From: Trebouxia sp. TZW2008 | Lineage: Eukaryota; Chlorophyta; Trebouxiophyceae; Trebouxiales; Trebouxiaceae | Assembly: GCA_002118135.1 (NCBI GenBank) | Contig: BDIU01000300.1 | Location: 51,094 to 115,093 of the forward strand | DNA length: 64,000 nt | Reading direction: 5' to 3' | In this document: positions 22,655 through 35,700 of the stretch, in pieces | Layout: each line of letters opens with the position of its first letter | Numbering within the stretch: position 1 is the first letter of the stretch | Made by a program: the position numbers and the translations under genes | Notes under the pieces: generated by a model | Told to the model about the DNA's origin: nothing | Database searches by the model: none | Seen by the model: only the letters and a program-made list of their open reading frames with translations

Positions 22655-23036
22655 GTATGTCTTCATTCCAATGTTTCTGGCTGTCAGTTGGTTTTTGAGC
22701 TGATGTTAGCTGACCGTCAAGCTTCGAGCTCAGGATTGTTGGTTGCAATGAAGGCAACTAACAGGGTCTGCCCTTTCTCTATGCATTCCGGTTTTGTGTT
22801 TGGCTACGTTCCTTCACCTACCAAGAGTGCAGCGCTGCTAGGATCTTTTATGTTGTCTTATTTCACATAGCCTGCAAAACAAGAGCAGTTTGGTATTGCT
22901 GTGCGGCATCAGGCAGTGCATCATATCAGACATATCAGCCTTTGCTGAAGCCATTGCTGGCAGCTTGGATGCATGATCCACACCATCTCCCCATTTTGAG
23001 ACACACATGATCTGACAGCATTGTTTGCTACTGCAG

Positions 23037-23656
23037 TGCCAATGTGGCTAGTACAGACCAATGTTGCTTCAAATACTGTTTCATCTGCGGCAGGCAGCTT
23101 GACAGATGCCTTCACCAGCATGCTCAGCACATCACAGCCTGACCAGATGCCTGTTGCTCAGAGCAACTTGGTTGCCGACATGATGAGTGACGTCACTGAC
23201 ACAGACTCCAGCATCATTTTGGACCTGACTGTGGATGTGGGACCCATTCGGTCCCCCACGTCAGTGGGATTGGGAGGGTGGTTAGGAGAGCGGTTACAAT
23301 TGGTGCTGCAGACTCTGGCAGACCTGACAGCTGAGGTTGTTTTTGAAGTGGGTAGTCATGTTCCTGCTGAGTCATTCCTCTTTTATCAAGATATTTCACT
23401 TGTTGGCGGTCGTGAGTGGGTTCTGCTGGTGCTGCTGGATTTTCTTGTGTTCACCGTGCCACTGATGCAAGGTCTTTTTGAAATTCCCTCTGAAGCTTAT
23501 TTGTCTGTCAATTTTGTTCAGCTGGCTATGCAGCGTCGCTGTGAAACGATGCTCTCAATACGCATTTCTTGTGCCTTCTTCCATAACAGACTGATGTTGT
23601 CCTTGTGCTATGCAGGCAATGAGATCAAGCACATCTTGCAAGGTGTTACAGAATGA
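23037..23656 (+). CDS. Unresolved exon(s), possibly the C-terminal part of the LTP-like gene
   Basis: Behind an acceptor at 23036 an open frame rich in Ser, Asp and Thr runs (SSAAGSLTDAFTSMLSTS, DVTDTDSSIILDLTVDVG) to a stop at 23654-23656. An internal intron is possible between 23351 (gtagtc) and 23615 (tatgcag) without changing the frame. I do not recognise a domain. LTP-like proteins often have such linkers, but the link to the 21918 gene is inference. Confidence 0.35.
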
Positions 23657-24143
23657 ATTGCAACCATGGTAGATGACAATACAGATCCTTCTGGGGATCT
23701 GGCGACTTTGGACAAGTCTGGCAAAATGTCGGCCATTACTGCTCATGTGGCTGAGGTCATCTCACAAATGGCGGGAAGCCTGAATGGTCTTGGCGCCAAT
23801 GATGACATGGCTGCTTGACATCACATGCGAGTTTGATTGGCGGTAAGGGAAACAGCTTGTGTGCTTGATCTGTGCATGCCAAATCTTCAATTAAATTTTA
23901 AGCTGCAGCATTCTCTGGCTTGTGCCTGTTGTGTAGGGACACAACAATTCTGCATGACATGCAGCATGTACTCTAGTTCTGCAAACTCAGATGTTCTGTT
24001 GCAAGTCTGTGTGCATCTGCTCATTGCTTATGCTTATAAATGCCATCTTGCCAAAATGTATGTCCACTGTATATTTGCAGATGGTGATAAACATGATCAG
24101 CTTCTTGGCACATGATATAAGTGCATCGTTGTGGTGTCACAGG

Positions 24144-24555
24144 CTCAAGAGCTTGACAGCATGGCTGCAAAGCCATCAGGCACAGACCTTGGCCCCTTGA
24201 GAGACAGCATGGTCTCAGCCGCCAGCGACTATGCGATGTTTGAGCCTAAGGAGTCATCCAAACACAGTCAGCATCACATGCATTACCACATATGGGCCCC
24301 AGGCACAGATGCTTCATCACACAGACATACACATAGCTTTGCCACCACAGGCAGTTGATCAGAACAGTACTTGATGTAGAGTTGGTGCTCTGCTTCCTGT
24401 TTGGCATTGTACGTCTAGTCTGGATTTGCTGCTTGAAGAGCTACTTTGCTGATGAGGACGACGCACCGTCAGACCTCAAAGCACCCCTGATTGAGTCAGC
24501 AAAGGACTATCCTCCACAAGATGGCAGATCACTTCACCTCTGTGGGCGCACGTGA
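24144..24555 (+). CDS. Unresolved exons with a hydrophobic segment
   Basis: After an acceptor near 24143, codons for AQELDSMAAKPSGTDLGPLR and a His-rich stretch run to about 24358. A second segment from about 24350 encodes a possible membrane span (VELVLCFLFGIVRLVWICCL), an acidic stretch and a C-terminus ending LHLCGRT at 24555. The two pieces are in different frames and I found no clean junction. They may belong to one membrane protein with the upstream exons. Confidence 0.3.
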
Positions 24556-25400
24556 TGGAGTCTAATTCACAATTTGCTCCAGTCTGATCTGACCAATGTG
24601 CCTTGGACAATCTATTGCAAGTAGATTTGCTTGGCAGGGGTCAACATGAGGGGTTTATCACTGTGGTCTCTTGTTTATCAGGTCATACAGACTTCTGTAT
24701 TGGGTTTGCTTCTGGCAGGCTGTGGTTTCCGTCCAGTCAGCCACTGTGTTCTGGGCATTGGCTTGTCGGCTGCCTCCTTGGAAATTTGAGCGATACTTGC
24801 AACCTACTATGGACCTGAAAAAATTGAAGTTGTGAACTAAAGTTTTTGCATTGAGCTGAAGCTAGCTGCTACAGCAAAACATTCCAAAGCGGGGTAAAGT
24901 TGAGCGTTCACCAAATACTGCTGTGACCCAGCGACCATAGTGACTCTCTAGTGTTAGGTATTTTGGAGGTAAACCTGACAGTACTGTTGGTCGATTGAGT
25001 GATATGTTTTGAGAACCCTAAATGGCATTGAAGCTGCTTGTGCAGGCTTGAATGCCTTAACAGATCTCGAATGGATATCGTACATTGCAGTGCTTGTTGT
25101 TGCTTTGATTATGTGCATGCCTTCTTCGTATCTGCGTCTGCGCAAGACTTCCACTAGAAGGGTCAAATACGGGAGCCATTTTTTGGTGTGCATGTGTGCT
25201 CTGAGCCCAAGGAACAACTTGACAACAATCTCACATAGTCACAGCGCATTCATAGATTTGCATGTCTGACCGATGCATTGTAGATGTTTTTGCAAAACTG
25301 CATGCTGGTGTGCAACCTGTCTCAGAAGCGCTGCAACCAGTGAAGATCGCAAAAATGCGCATCTACTTACACGTCTCATACTTCACTTTCAGCATGTTTA
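24556..25400. other. Intergenic, no supported gene
   Basis: Only short frames. The region separates the plus-strand exons above from the end of the minus-strand gene at 25401. Confidence 0.45.
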
Positions 25401-26304
25401 TCAGTCAGTTGTTTGCTTGCAACATCTGACTGCTGCATCCTGAGCTGGCAGCAACACGGCATCATGATGGGAGTAAAGGCGATGCACAATGTCAAGAAAT
25501 TCCATGAGAACATCAGAACGATCCACCATAGCAAAACCTTGCTTGGTAAACAGATCAGCAATGTACTTCTGCAGGTAACTTTTACTCTCACTCCGAAGGT
25601 AGGCTTGATCCAAATCGTTCCTGTACTGCAAAGGTCTAAGTGCATCAGCAAACTCTGACAGGCTGGTAGCACTCCAACCAGCAGCATGCCATGGTTCAAG
25701 AAATGTCACCCATCTTTTCTGACAAGAATCGCTGAGCAGCTTGACGCTGTCCAACTTGTTGATTGCTGAGACGGTGACTAGGCCTCCTGGTCTGCCGATA
25801 GAATCACATGGCTCAAACACAAACTCTGCAGCTACTTATCAACTACATAGACAAGGATACCCAGCAAGTAGATGCCGGGTTGCGCCACCTTTGCACGTTG
25901 TTGCACACTAGCACGCTCAGATCCCACCCGTGGGCTGAAAGTCACAAGATGTCCCTTCAAAAAGGCTGGAGTGCCGCTGCCATGGGAGTACATGTCTGTG
26001 ATAGCTTGCTGAGCATGCGTGTGCTCATGGGTTTGCTGCCGTTGCTGTGGAGGTGTCTGCACCTCCACAGAGAACTGCTCTTCCAGAGGCTCGAGGAAGA
26101 CATAGGTCACGTCGGGAACAATATCAGAAGCTTCAGCTGCGCAGCTCCAGATGTCTTCAGCTTTCAACTCCATCCGCAGCTCTTCTGCCTTGGCTTCTTG
26201 GTTTTGAAAAGCGGCACGACACGCAAAGCATCAGTTTGAACCGCACCTGCAAATTGCGTATATGCAACCCGCTTACTTTCTGGAAGGCTGCTGAGGTCTG
26301 CCAT
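25401..26304 (-). CDS. Unrecognised protein of about 204 aa
   Basis: Three exons fit in phase on the minus strand. They are 26304-26247 (MADLSSLPESKRVAYTQFA), 26196-26063 (EAKAEELRMELKAEDIW ... FLEPLEEQFSVE) and 25823-25401 (FVFEPCDSIGRPGGLVTVSA ... FLEPWHAAGW ... VAVRCCKQTTD-like end). The first intron is only 50 bp and its acceptor aaccaag is weak. The second acceptor is an adjacent-AG site. The mix of a short charged helix and a globular second half suggests a real protein, but I recognise no family. Its start lies 450 bp from the divergent PHD gene, so the two may share a promoter. Confidence 0.45.
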
Positions 26305-26753
26305 CCTAGGTTTCGGTCTTTCGCCGATGTGTGACGTGTATGACAAGCACTTGAGCAAGCTTCGCTGGTGAGTACTTGGCACCACGCAAGCGTGTGTCAC
26401 TTGCCTGAGTGAATTGCTACACACCTAGCGTGCACGTCCGTTTATTACAGCATATGGTACCATGGCAGATATTGCACTCGACGCAAGGACTAACGCCGAG
26501 AAAGCAACGTGCAGCAAGTGACTGCCAATATCCTGGTGGCACTCGAGTGAGCACTGCCGGAGACTGCAGAAGACGAAACGGCTGTATGCAGCTGCATGCT
26601 TCGCATGTCTGATACACTTGTCGTTAGACCCTGCGGTTGTGATCTCCGAAGGTCCTGCATATCTTAGTACTTCGCAAATCATGCGCGCCATGTGGGACCC
26701 GGTTGGGCTTTCGAAGCTCCCTCGCTCACAGTCAAACTTGTCAAGCAGTTGAC
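26305..26753. promoter_or_regulatory. Divergent intergenic region, possible bidirectional promoter
   Basis: The 449 bp lie between the putative start codons of the minus-strand unknown gene (26304) and the plus-strand PHD gene (26754). No TATA box or other clear motif is seen. The role is inferred from geometry only. Confidence 0.35.
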
Positions 26754-29700
26754 ATGGAGACGGAGGACGGTAACGAGGATGTCTGCGGAGCTTGCACCGA
26801 TATTGGCGATTTGATATGCTGCGAGAGCTGCCCGGCAGCATATCATGCTGAGTGCGCTGGCTACGGTACCCGTTTCAGTCATCCTGATCAGTTCGCTGTG
26901 CGCAAGATCGTCTAGCGACCCCGCCTTCAACTTCTGCAGTGAGCCCTCAAGAGGTTCCTTCAGGCGATTGGTATTGCTGGTCTTGTTGCATCCAGCTCAA
27001 CCGATCCTTTCCATTTCCACGCACACGGGTATGCACTCTTTTGAAACACAGAGCAAGCTCGAGTGTACAGACAGCAAAGGGGGTGACCAACATACAGTGA
27101 CGTGTCTTTGTACTGACTACTTTGTTTGCCAAGGATCACTGTCTGTACATTGAATTGTCTGCCTTCAGAGATACCACTGCAGTCAGAATGCAGTGCATGG
27201 TTTCAAATTGCCTTGTCCTTACATCGAGAATGTCCTTTAATCAAGCGTCCTTTCAAGGAGAGGTTACTGTATCAGAAAGCCAGGACCCTGAGCAGCATTT
27301 TTTGTTCTTTGCAGTTCCGTGCAGGTACTGGGAGCCTGGTATTTGTGGCTATAGAAGGGCGCTTGGACACTTTTCACCAGGCCACTTTGGAACAATTGGG
27401 TGCAGACAATTGTGTTGTGGCGTATCATGAAAGACAGGTGTGCTCACAATGCTAGCTGTGCTGCAATGCTGTACTGTTACTGAGTTGTCATACGCCACAT
27501 CACACTGATGAGGCCCAGCACAAAACCTGTCAATGAATGGGTTGGCATTCACACCCATGTCATCAAGTACAGCTCCAGCTGTCTGCAAGGCAGAGGGCAA
27601 TGTTCACAGGACAAGATGTTGGTTCATGACAGGCTCAGCAGGTCCTGCTAAAACCGACAGCAGCTTCTGTTGGCAGCAACTGTTGCAATGCAGTTTGCTT
27701 GATTGTCAGAGCACGAGACATCTACAGTGTCTGGGTGTGTTTGGCAGCTTGCTGCCAAGTGCATCCTGCAGTCTTGCCAATGCAAGCTTGTGTCAAGACA
27801 GGCTTGTGTTGAAGCACATTTCACTAGCTCAATCGCCTGTGCATAGCAACCACTGAAAAGATGTACCCACACATGTTGCAAGTGGGCTAGGAGGTTTGGT
27901 GCAGGGTATTCTGTTGGACAAAGCCTGTGGCCATTTGTCATTTTGATCCAAGGCTCTTGCATGCAGGATGGCACTAAGCGAGAACAGATTGGTAGGCGCA
28001 ATCACCGAATATGGCACGGCACCTCAGACCCTAAGGCCTGGGAACAGGGTTTGACACCTGGTGAGTGGCATCCACTCAGCCGCAGATATGCTGTGGCTCA
28101 AAACACTAGAGCAGCTTCTCAATCAGCTTCCCAACCAGCTGCCTCAGCAGCTGCACCAGCTAAGGATGACTCAGCTCCTAAGGCACCTGCAGCTGCAAAG
28201 CGTGCCCGCAGCCGCAGCACGAGTCATGCTCCTCAGCCAGGGCGTACTTCTTCAGCGCCACCTGCAGCTGCTGCGCCAGCTTCCTTCATGCCTCATCTGG
28301 CAAGACCAGCGGCAGAACCAGCGGCAAATGCTGGCGGGAATCCTGGTGTGGCGCCAAGGAGCATTTTGGTGGGAACAACCCTCATGGGGCCAGTGATGTA
28401 CAGGCCTCAGATGCCAGTTGGGCCAGCTTTCCCGCCAAACGCCAGTCACGTGTCAGCTCACTTTCCCGCCCCTTCTGCTTCAGTGAGTCAGCCAAAGTCA
28501 AAAAGCAAGAAAGCGCCACTCAAGAAACGGCGCAGGTCCAAGGCAAATTCCTCTGAAGAAGAAGAAGAATCCAGCTCTGCCTCAACAGACTCAGACTCAG
28601 ACCTAGCAGACTCAGACACTCAGGACTCAGGCTTTGGCTCAGCCTCAGCTGCCCAAGTCAGAGGCCACAAAGCAGCTAAGGCGACAGCAGGCAGCACTGA
28701 AGAAGAGGAAGGGTTCCTAAGGGCACTGACCCAGTTTTGGCAAGAGCAGGGCACAACAGGCAGAAAGGTCCTGGCCAAGTACCAGCCCTTTGAGTCCATC
28801 AGGCTTGCTTCTGGAATGCCGCTGTTCAGCACATATGACTTTTGGGCTGCAGTCATGGCTATTGGTGGCCATACCAAGGTATGCATGCCCTCTCTATGTC
28901 CTTTGTTGCATCAAGTCACTATTGTTGTTCAGCACATATGACTTCGAGGCTGCAGTCATGGCTATTGGCGGTCAAAGCAAAGCATGCATCCCCTGCCCTT
29001 GTCCTTGTCTGTGTGTGCCTCCTCAGTCATGTTCTTGTTTTGCGTTAGCACTTCTGGGCTGCGGTCATGGCTGTTGGGGGTCATAGCAAGGCATGCAACT
29101 GCTGCCTTGCACCCTGTCTCAGTCTATGTCTGCCCTGTGAATTTGTCAGGCTAGCCTCTGGCATGCCACTGTTCAGCACGTATGACTGCGAGGCTGCAGT
29201 CATGGCCATTGGCAGGCATGCACCCTCTGCTTGTTCCTTGCCCAAGATGTCAAAGCGCCTGTGTCTATCTGTGTCCTGTTCCTATCTGTATCTGCCCAGA
29301 GAGGCCTTTATGTGTAACAGCCAATTCTAGAGAGTACGTAGACTGCAGTCATGGCCATTGGCAGTCACAGCAAAGCATGTAACTGCCGCATTTGTGGGCT
29401 GTGTTGATCTGTGTCTGCTCTTTGAGTCAAGCAGGCAAGCCTCTGGCGTGCTGTGGTTCAGCACATATGACATCTGGGCCATTGGGTGTGTATATCTATC
29501 TATAGCTAGATATATGTAGCGGTGATGGCATGAATGACTCATACCTGTAAATGTAGGCAGGGGACAAGAAGGCATGGGCGGGGGTGGGGCGGTTGTTCAG
29601 CCCCCCCAGGAGCATGACCACTATCTCTCATACCTTCAAGTCTGCCTATGAGAAGATGCTGCTCCCCTTTGAGGAGGTAATGCCCATAACACAATTGTGA

Positions 29701-32700
29701 ATACTGTGATGATGCTGCTGGTGATGATGATGGCAACAATCATCACCAATATAACCAATGAGAATGGTGTCAGGGAGCAAATCATCAACTGGCAAGTGAA
29801 ACAACAACAACAATGATGACTTTGATAGATACTCTTTCCAGCATTGACTTGACATGATCAAGACAATGTTACACTGCTTATGTGTAACGGTATGTGGGTG
29901 TGCAGGCTACCAGGAGGGGTGAGACAGGGATGAGGGTGCCCCCCGCTTTTGGCAAGCTGCCCTATGTCTCAATCATTTCACGCCATTTGCAGAGACTGGG
30001 TTGCAAATTCCATTTCTGGGTTTGCTTTCAGGCTGAAGTCACAGGACGTTGTGATCTGGTCACTGAGTCACTGATTACTGATTTGTGATTGATTGGATTG
30101 ATTGTTGTATGAATGCACTGCGCAGGCAACCAGGAGGGGTGAGACAGGGGTGCAGGTGCCCCCTGTGACTGGCAAGCTGCCCTCTGTGGCTGCCATCAAG
30201 GCAAAGCAGCACGCTGCCTCTTATGGGTATGATGCTTCAATCTTGTCTGTGCAGAAATGTTTCATGCAGCATGTGCATACGGCACCAGCAGCAACATGAT
30301 ACAGCAGCAGCAGCAGCAGCAGCAGTTGTGTTGTGGATTCAGCTCAATCTGTCTTGTACCATCGCTGGCATGTTTGCCACAACTTCTGCTGAACTGACTG
30401 CATGGCCAAAGTTGGATTGCCAAATGTGAACTGATTAGTCGGCCTAGCTGTCTGCACTAAAATCTAGATGGGTTTGCTACGTCTGTCTGAGCTGTATATT
30501 TAGACAAGTGAACGATCTTTTGAATGATTGATGGACATTTGTACTGCAGAGGGAATCTGGCTGCCTCAAGTTCAGGGCGTAGCCTGCTGAGCGAGACTGC
30601 ATCAGATGACTCATCAGGTTCAGAGGCCCCTAGGGACAAGCAAAAGTATTTGCGAGTCATGACGCAATCCAGAGGTGAGTAGCTGCTAAGTCAATCGTGC
30701 CCCTCTCTTGACTGCATTTGCCTCGTTGGGCAGGACATTGCCATTGACAGTGATGAGATGGTAACAGTGTGTCATGTGACAATGCGTCAGCTGATTCACA
30801 TGGGCTCAAGGTATGTGCATGACGTCCGACACGGCCTGTTCAGACAATGTCTTGTCCTGAGGTTGTTGCAAACGTGCTCAGCACTGGATAATTGCAACGA
30901 TAAACATATCAATCATGACAAGTTGAGTATCAATTTGACAATTAAAACACCTGTAGTGATACTGTCCACACAGTGACAATAGTACTGAAGGTAATCACAG
31001 CAGTAGTCATTCACTACAGACCCTTGCAACTGAAGTGCATAGTTGATTCATGTTACGCAGGCAGACTGCATGACTATGGCAAAAGTACAGTCAACAGGGC
31101 TTGTTTAGCCCTGGAGGGCTTTACTCTGGGAATGCCCTGTTATGCAAAACAACAAGAACAAACTGCAAATTCTTTTCCTTGAATCAAAAACTTCATGGCT
31201 GTTTTGCAGGCAGAGTGCGTGACTACGGTGAGAGTCCAGTCAAGAGGGCTCGTTTGGCTCTAGAGGGCTTTACCTGGGGACGCCCTGTCATACCCTCTGC
31301 AGCTGACCTAGCAGGGCTGGATGAGGTCATGGTGGCTGCTGTGTCAGTGATGAGTCAGCAAGCAGCTGACCTGACACCTGGGACCCTGGTGGAATACAGA
31401 AGCAGGGAAGCTTACCTAATCGGTGGATGGTTTCGTGCTAAGATACTGCAGGTGGGCACTGCAAAAGCTACTGCTCTGGATAGCAGTGCTGTGTTTGACA
31501 TCCTTGAGGCAAAGACCCTTCGGCTGGTTTCACGATAAGATACTGCAGGTGGGTGTTGCCCAAGCTGCTGTGCTGTGCTGTGCCGTGCTGTGCTGCTGTT
31601 GCCCTAGTTGGCAGTGTTAGATCTGATGTCACCTCAAGTAAGCTCAGCTTGTGGAACAGAAAGGGTCAGGCAATGCAGTGAGGAAAGTTCAAAACTGTCT
31701 GTACAACACAGTCAGAGAGACTGTGATACATGCAAACAGTCAATGTCATCATCCTCTCGTGCGAGGGCAAGGCATCTGTCTGACATTGCACAGCTGATAG
31801 CATTCTTCAGGGCAGGCAACCAGCAGGGCCTTTGCAGCTGCAGATCCTAAGAACATTGCATTAACCCTATCCTTGCTGCAGGTGGCCGCAGGAAGTGTAG
31901 CAGAGGCAGGCGGGCGTTCTCTGCTGGAGTACTTTGACTTGGATGCGCCTGTCTTAGGGCAGGGCCAAGGACAGGCCCACTAGTAGCGCCATTGGGCTGA
32001 AACTCCTATGTCTAGAACCCTACTGACCCATGGTTGTGCTGCAGGTGGCTGCAGGAAGTGCAGCAGAGGGCGGCCGGCGCTTCTTGCTGGAGTGCCTTGA
32101 CTTTGATGCACCCATACAAGGGCAGGGCCAGGGGCAGGGCAACCAGCTTGAAGGCCAGGGCCAAGGGCAGGGCAACTTGAGGGAGTGGGTGCCCTTGATA
32201 TACCCTGATGCTAATGGATCTGTGCCTCATGTCATGATCCGCCTGCCGTTGCAGCCAGAAAGGCCTCCAGCCCCAGAGAAGGCCTGGAAGAAGGGCGACA
32301 GGGTTGAGGTAGGACAGCAAACAACAAGCAAGTGGCTGCTGCTGCAACCAGGCAAAATATCTACAGCAAGTGGCTGCTGTTGCAAGCTTGGAGCTACTGG
32401 ACAGCGGGTGACTGCCGCTGCAACATCCAGCTCAGCAAAAGTGATTGCTGTCTTGGCCACTGTACAATCCCAGTCTGTCTGCAACCAGCAATCTTATTAC
32501 AGCCATCTGCGGCTTGCACAGGCTACTGCAAGGTCAGTACCTGGTGTAATGACTTCTAATGCATGACAGTTTTTGTGCTGACAGAATGCCTGCTTGATGC
32601 TCAAGATACTTGGGTCACACTGCCCTGGCTGTGTCATGTTTATGAATGCAGCACATGGGCCTGGCGCTAAGCAAGCACAGCGTGGCACAAAGGATACCTC

Positions 32701-35700
32701 TGCCATGCAGGGTTTCTGGCAGAATGCGTGGTGGGTTTCCACAGTCCAAGAGATTGAGGATGACGGTGCAGTGGTGTGTCTGTCTGATGCCACGCCTGTG
32801 TACCCTGAAGGAGAAGAATGGGCAGTCGAGAGGGAGAACCTCAGGGCAGGGCATCCCCAAGAAGCCTCAGGCTTTGGCATGCTGGACCTGACTAATGCCT
32901 CAACTGCTGTGCCCAAATCTGCATGGAGGTTGGTGTTTCACCTGACGTCAAGCCAAAGTTTGTCATGCTTTTCTTAACTGACTGATTGAGGCAGTGGATC
33001 ATTGGCAACCTGCGTCATGTAATATCAATGAGACATCAGTGGACTCTGATCATGCACATTTGCAATTTAGCACTTGCATTGACTGCTCTTGTTGAATCCA
33101 GTCAATGTGGACACAATCCAGCTTGGAAGTGCTAAATTCTGAGCATGCTCTCAGCATGCACAGCATGATCAGCAGCTGTTTTGGAAGCCGTCTGTTGCAT
33201 GTTAGCTATCATTTCCAAATTTCTTGTCAATGTGTGGTGACCCTGGAACAGTTTCTTTTTGGCTTAGTCATCACACGTGTTCATTGCTGAGTCCAATTTC
33301 AGCATACAAAGCACAACCAGCTTTTTTTGGATTAGTCATCAAACATGTTCATCGCTGAGTCCATTCTTAGCATGCACAGCACAATCAGCTTTTTTTTTTA
33401 TTAGTCATCAAACATGTTCATTGCTGAGTTCATTCTCAGCATACACAGCACAATCAGCTTTTTTTTGGCTTAGTCATCACACATGTTCATTGCTGAGTCC
33501 ATTTTTAGCATGCACAGCATAATCAGCACCTTCTCCTGAAGCATGCTATTGCATGCAGGGAGAAGATCAAGGCACGTAAATTTAGGGTGGATGGTTTCAC
33601 AATTGAAGCCTTCGCCTGCCAGCTGCATCTGGGGAGTGTCAAATCCAGCCCACCTGAAGAAGAAGACATCGTGGTTGAGTCACATGCACCACAGCCCAGT
33701 GAGTCACCTGGCAGGGGCAGCCCTGGCGCTGGTCCGAGCAGCCCTGGGGCTGGTGCCAGCAGCCCTGGGGCTAGCCCTAGTCCTCGGCCTACAAGCAGTG
33801 CCACTCAAACTGCCCCAAGCGGTAGCAGCCCCAGTGGGCCTGGTGACTCAGGTCTGTCTGTGTGTGCCCGTGTCTGTGCATAGCCCTGTTGTCACATCCT
33901 CAACCTGCTGCTGCATCTTCTTGACTGTGTTGGCCTAACAAGTATTTCATGAGCTCTGCCTCTGGCCAATATCTACTCATAGTGAGCTGAGTAGCTCAAG
34001 TCTGTCTGTTTGAGGCTGCATTGTAGCATTCCCATGACTGTGTTCCCCTCAACATCGTAGTTTGTAGTTTGCTGTTGGCGAACATGTGTACAGTGGCTTA
34101 CGACATGCATATGTCTGCTGCCATTGTGGCTGTCATTGCAGTCATCAAGCACCTGATCTGTTCAGTCACATTGCCAGCAGGATTTGCGGATGCTCTTGAT
34201 GTCACTGCGCGATGCTGATGCTGCAGGCCAGGATCATGAGTTGACCAACAGCACCCACCACACAGCCGTTAATCAGCACATTGCCCACAGCTTCACCCCC
34301 GTCCCCAACCCCCAGCCGACCCTAACAACTGACCTGGGTCACGCTCAAACCCAGCCCTTACACAAAGTGGCTACGGGCAACAGCAACCCTGGGCAGAATG
34401 GCATTAGGGTAGAGCCACCTCCAGCAGCTGTCATGCAAAATCAGCATGCATTGCCAAAACCTTCAGGTGCATCACGTGGAGTCACTGCATTTCCAAAGTT
34501 GCCAGTCCAGAACAGTGACAAGCACAGCTTGCATGAGAAGCTGAGTGGCTTCCCTCCAATCAAGATAGAGCCTCAGGAGGTTCAAATTCAAATCAAGCAG
34601 GAGCCGCAGGTGCAGTTGCAGCAGCAGCATCCTAGGCAGTTGCCATTTCCCCAAGCAGGGCAGGGCCAAGGGCAATTCCAGGGCAGCTGGCCACCGCAGC
34701 ATGCAAAGCATGCGTCTTCCAATTCAAATTTTGATATTCTGACGCCTGTCCAGATGCCTAGCAGAGACCCGCTGCCGTCCCCTTACTCTGGAGGTGTCAC
34801 CTTCACAGCGCAGTCCTTGGCTCATGCACAGCGATTGAGCTCTGGCCTGCACAAATTCAGCAACGCTGATGCTGAAGCTAAGCTCTTCTTCCAGCAGAGG
34901 CCACCAGCACCAACGCACACTGACATTCAAGCACCTGGCTGGGCAACTACTGTGATGCAAAATCCCTTCCTGCAGTCAAACGGCATTTCTTATCAGCCAC
35001 CACAGCAGCCGCAGCCACAACAGCGGCGGCCACAGCTGGGAAGGCGGCGCTCGCAGCCACAACAGCAGCAGCCGCAGCCACAGCGGCAGCTGCTGTCCTT
35101 ACAAGAGCAGCAGCAGCTGTGGGAGGGCAATGAGGCTGAGCAGTATGATCATGACCTGCTGCAACAGCAGCATCAACAGCAGCAGCAGCAGAAGCAGCAG
35201 CATCAACAGCGGCAGCAGAAGCAGCAGCAGCGGGCGCAGTTTGCACAGGAGCAGGAACAAAAGGAAAAGCAACGCCAAGAGCGCAGAAGGCAGTACCAAG
35301 AGCGCAGAAAGCATGAGCAGCAGCTGCTTCAGCAGCAGCAGTATGAGCTGTCTGTCACGCCAAACAAAGGTCTTTGGATACCCCATCTACAGAGCTATAT
35401 GCATGTGCCAAACCTAACTTCAGATCAGTCAAACGCATCTTCTGATGTTCCTGCCAGTCAACAGGCAAGGTCTATGACTCCTGATGTGCAAGCAGACTCT
35501 CCCCAAAGCGTTCTTGAGGCTCAGCATGCACAGCAGGAGGACAGCCAGTTTGAGCTTCAAGCGCTTACCTCAAGCCACAGCATGCAGGGCTTCACTGGTG
35601 CACAGCATGCACAGCATGGCGCTCAGCAGAATTCAAACCATCCAGCTCAGGTTGCTGCCTCCAGTCAAAGCGTGCATAGCATGCAGTCCGCTTCTCAGGG

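Noticed and set aside
23021..23399. Opposing frames around the TGACGTCA-like site at 23186
   Set aside because: The site lies within a probable exon (SDVTDTD codons) and is not counted with the intergenic palindromes.
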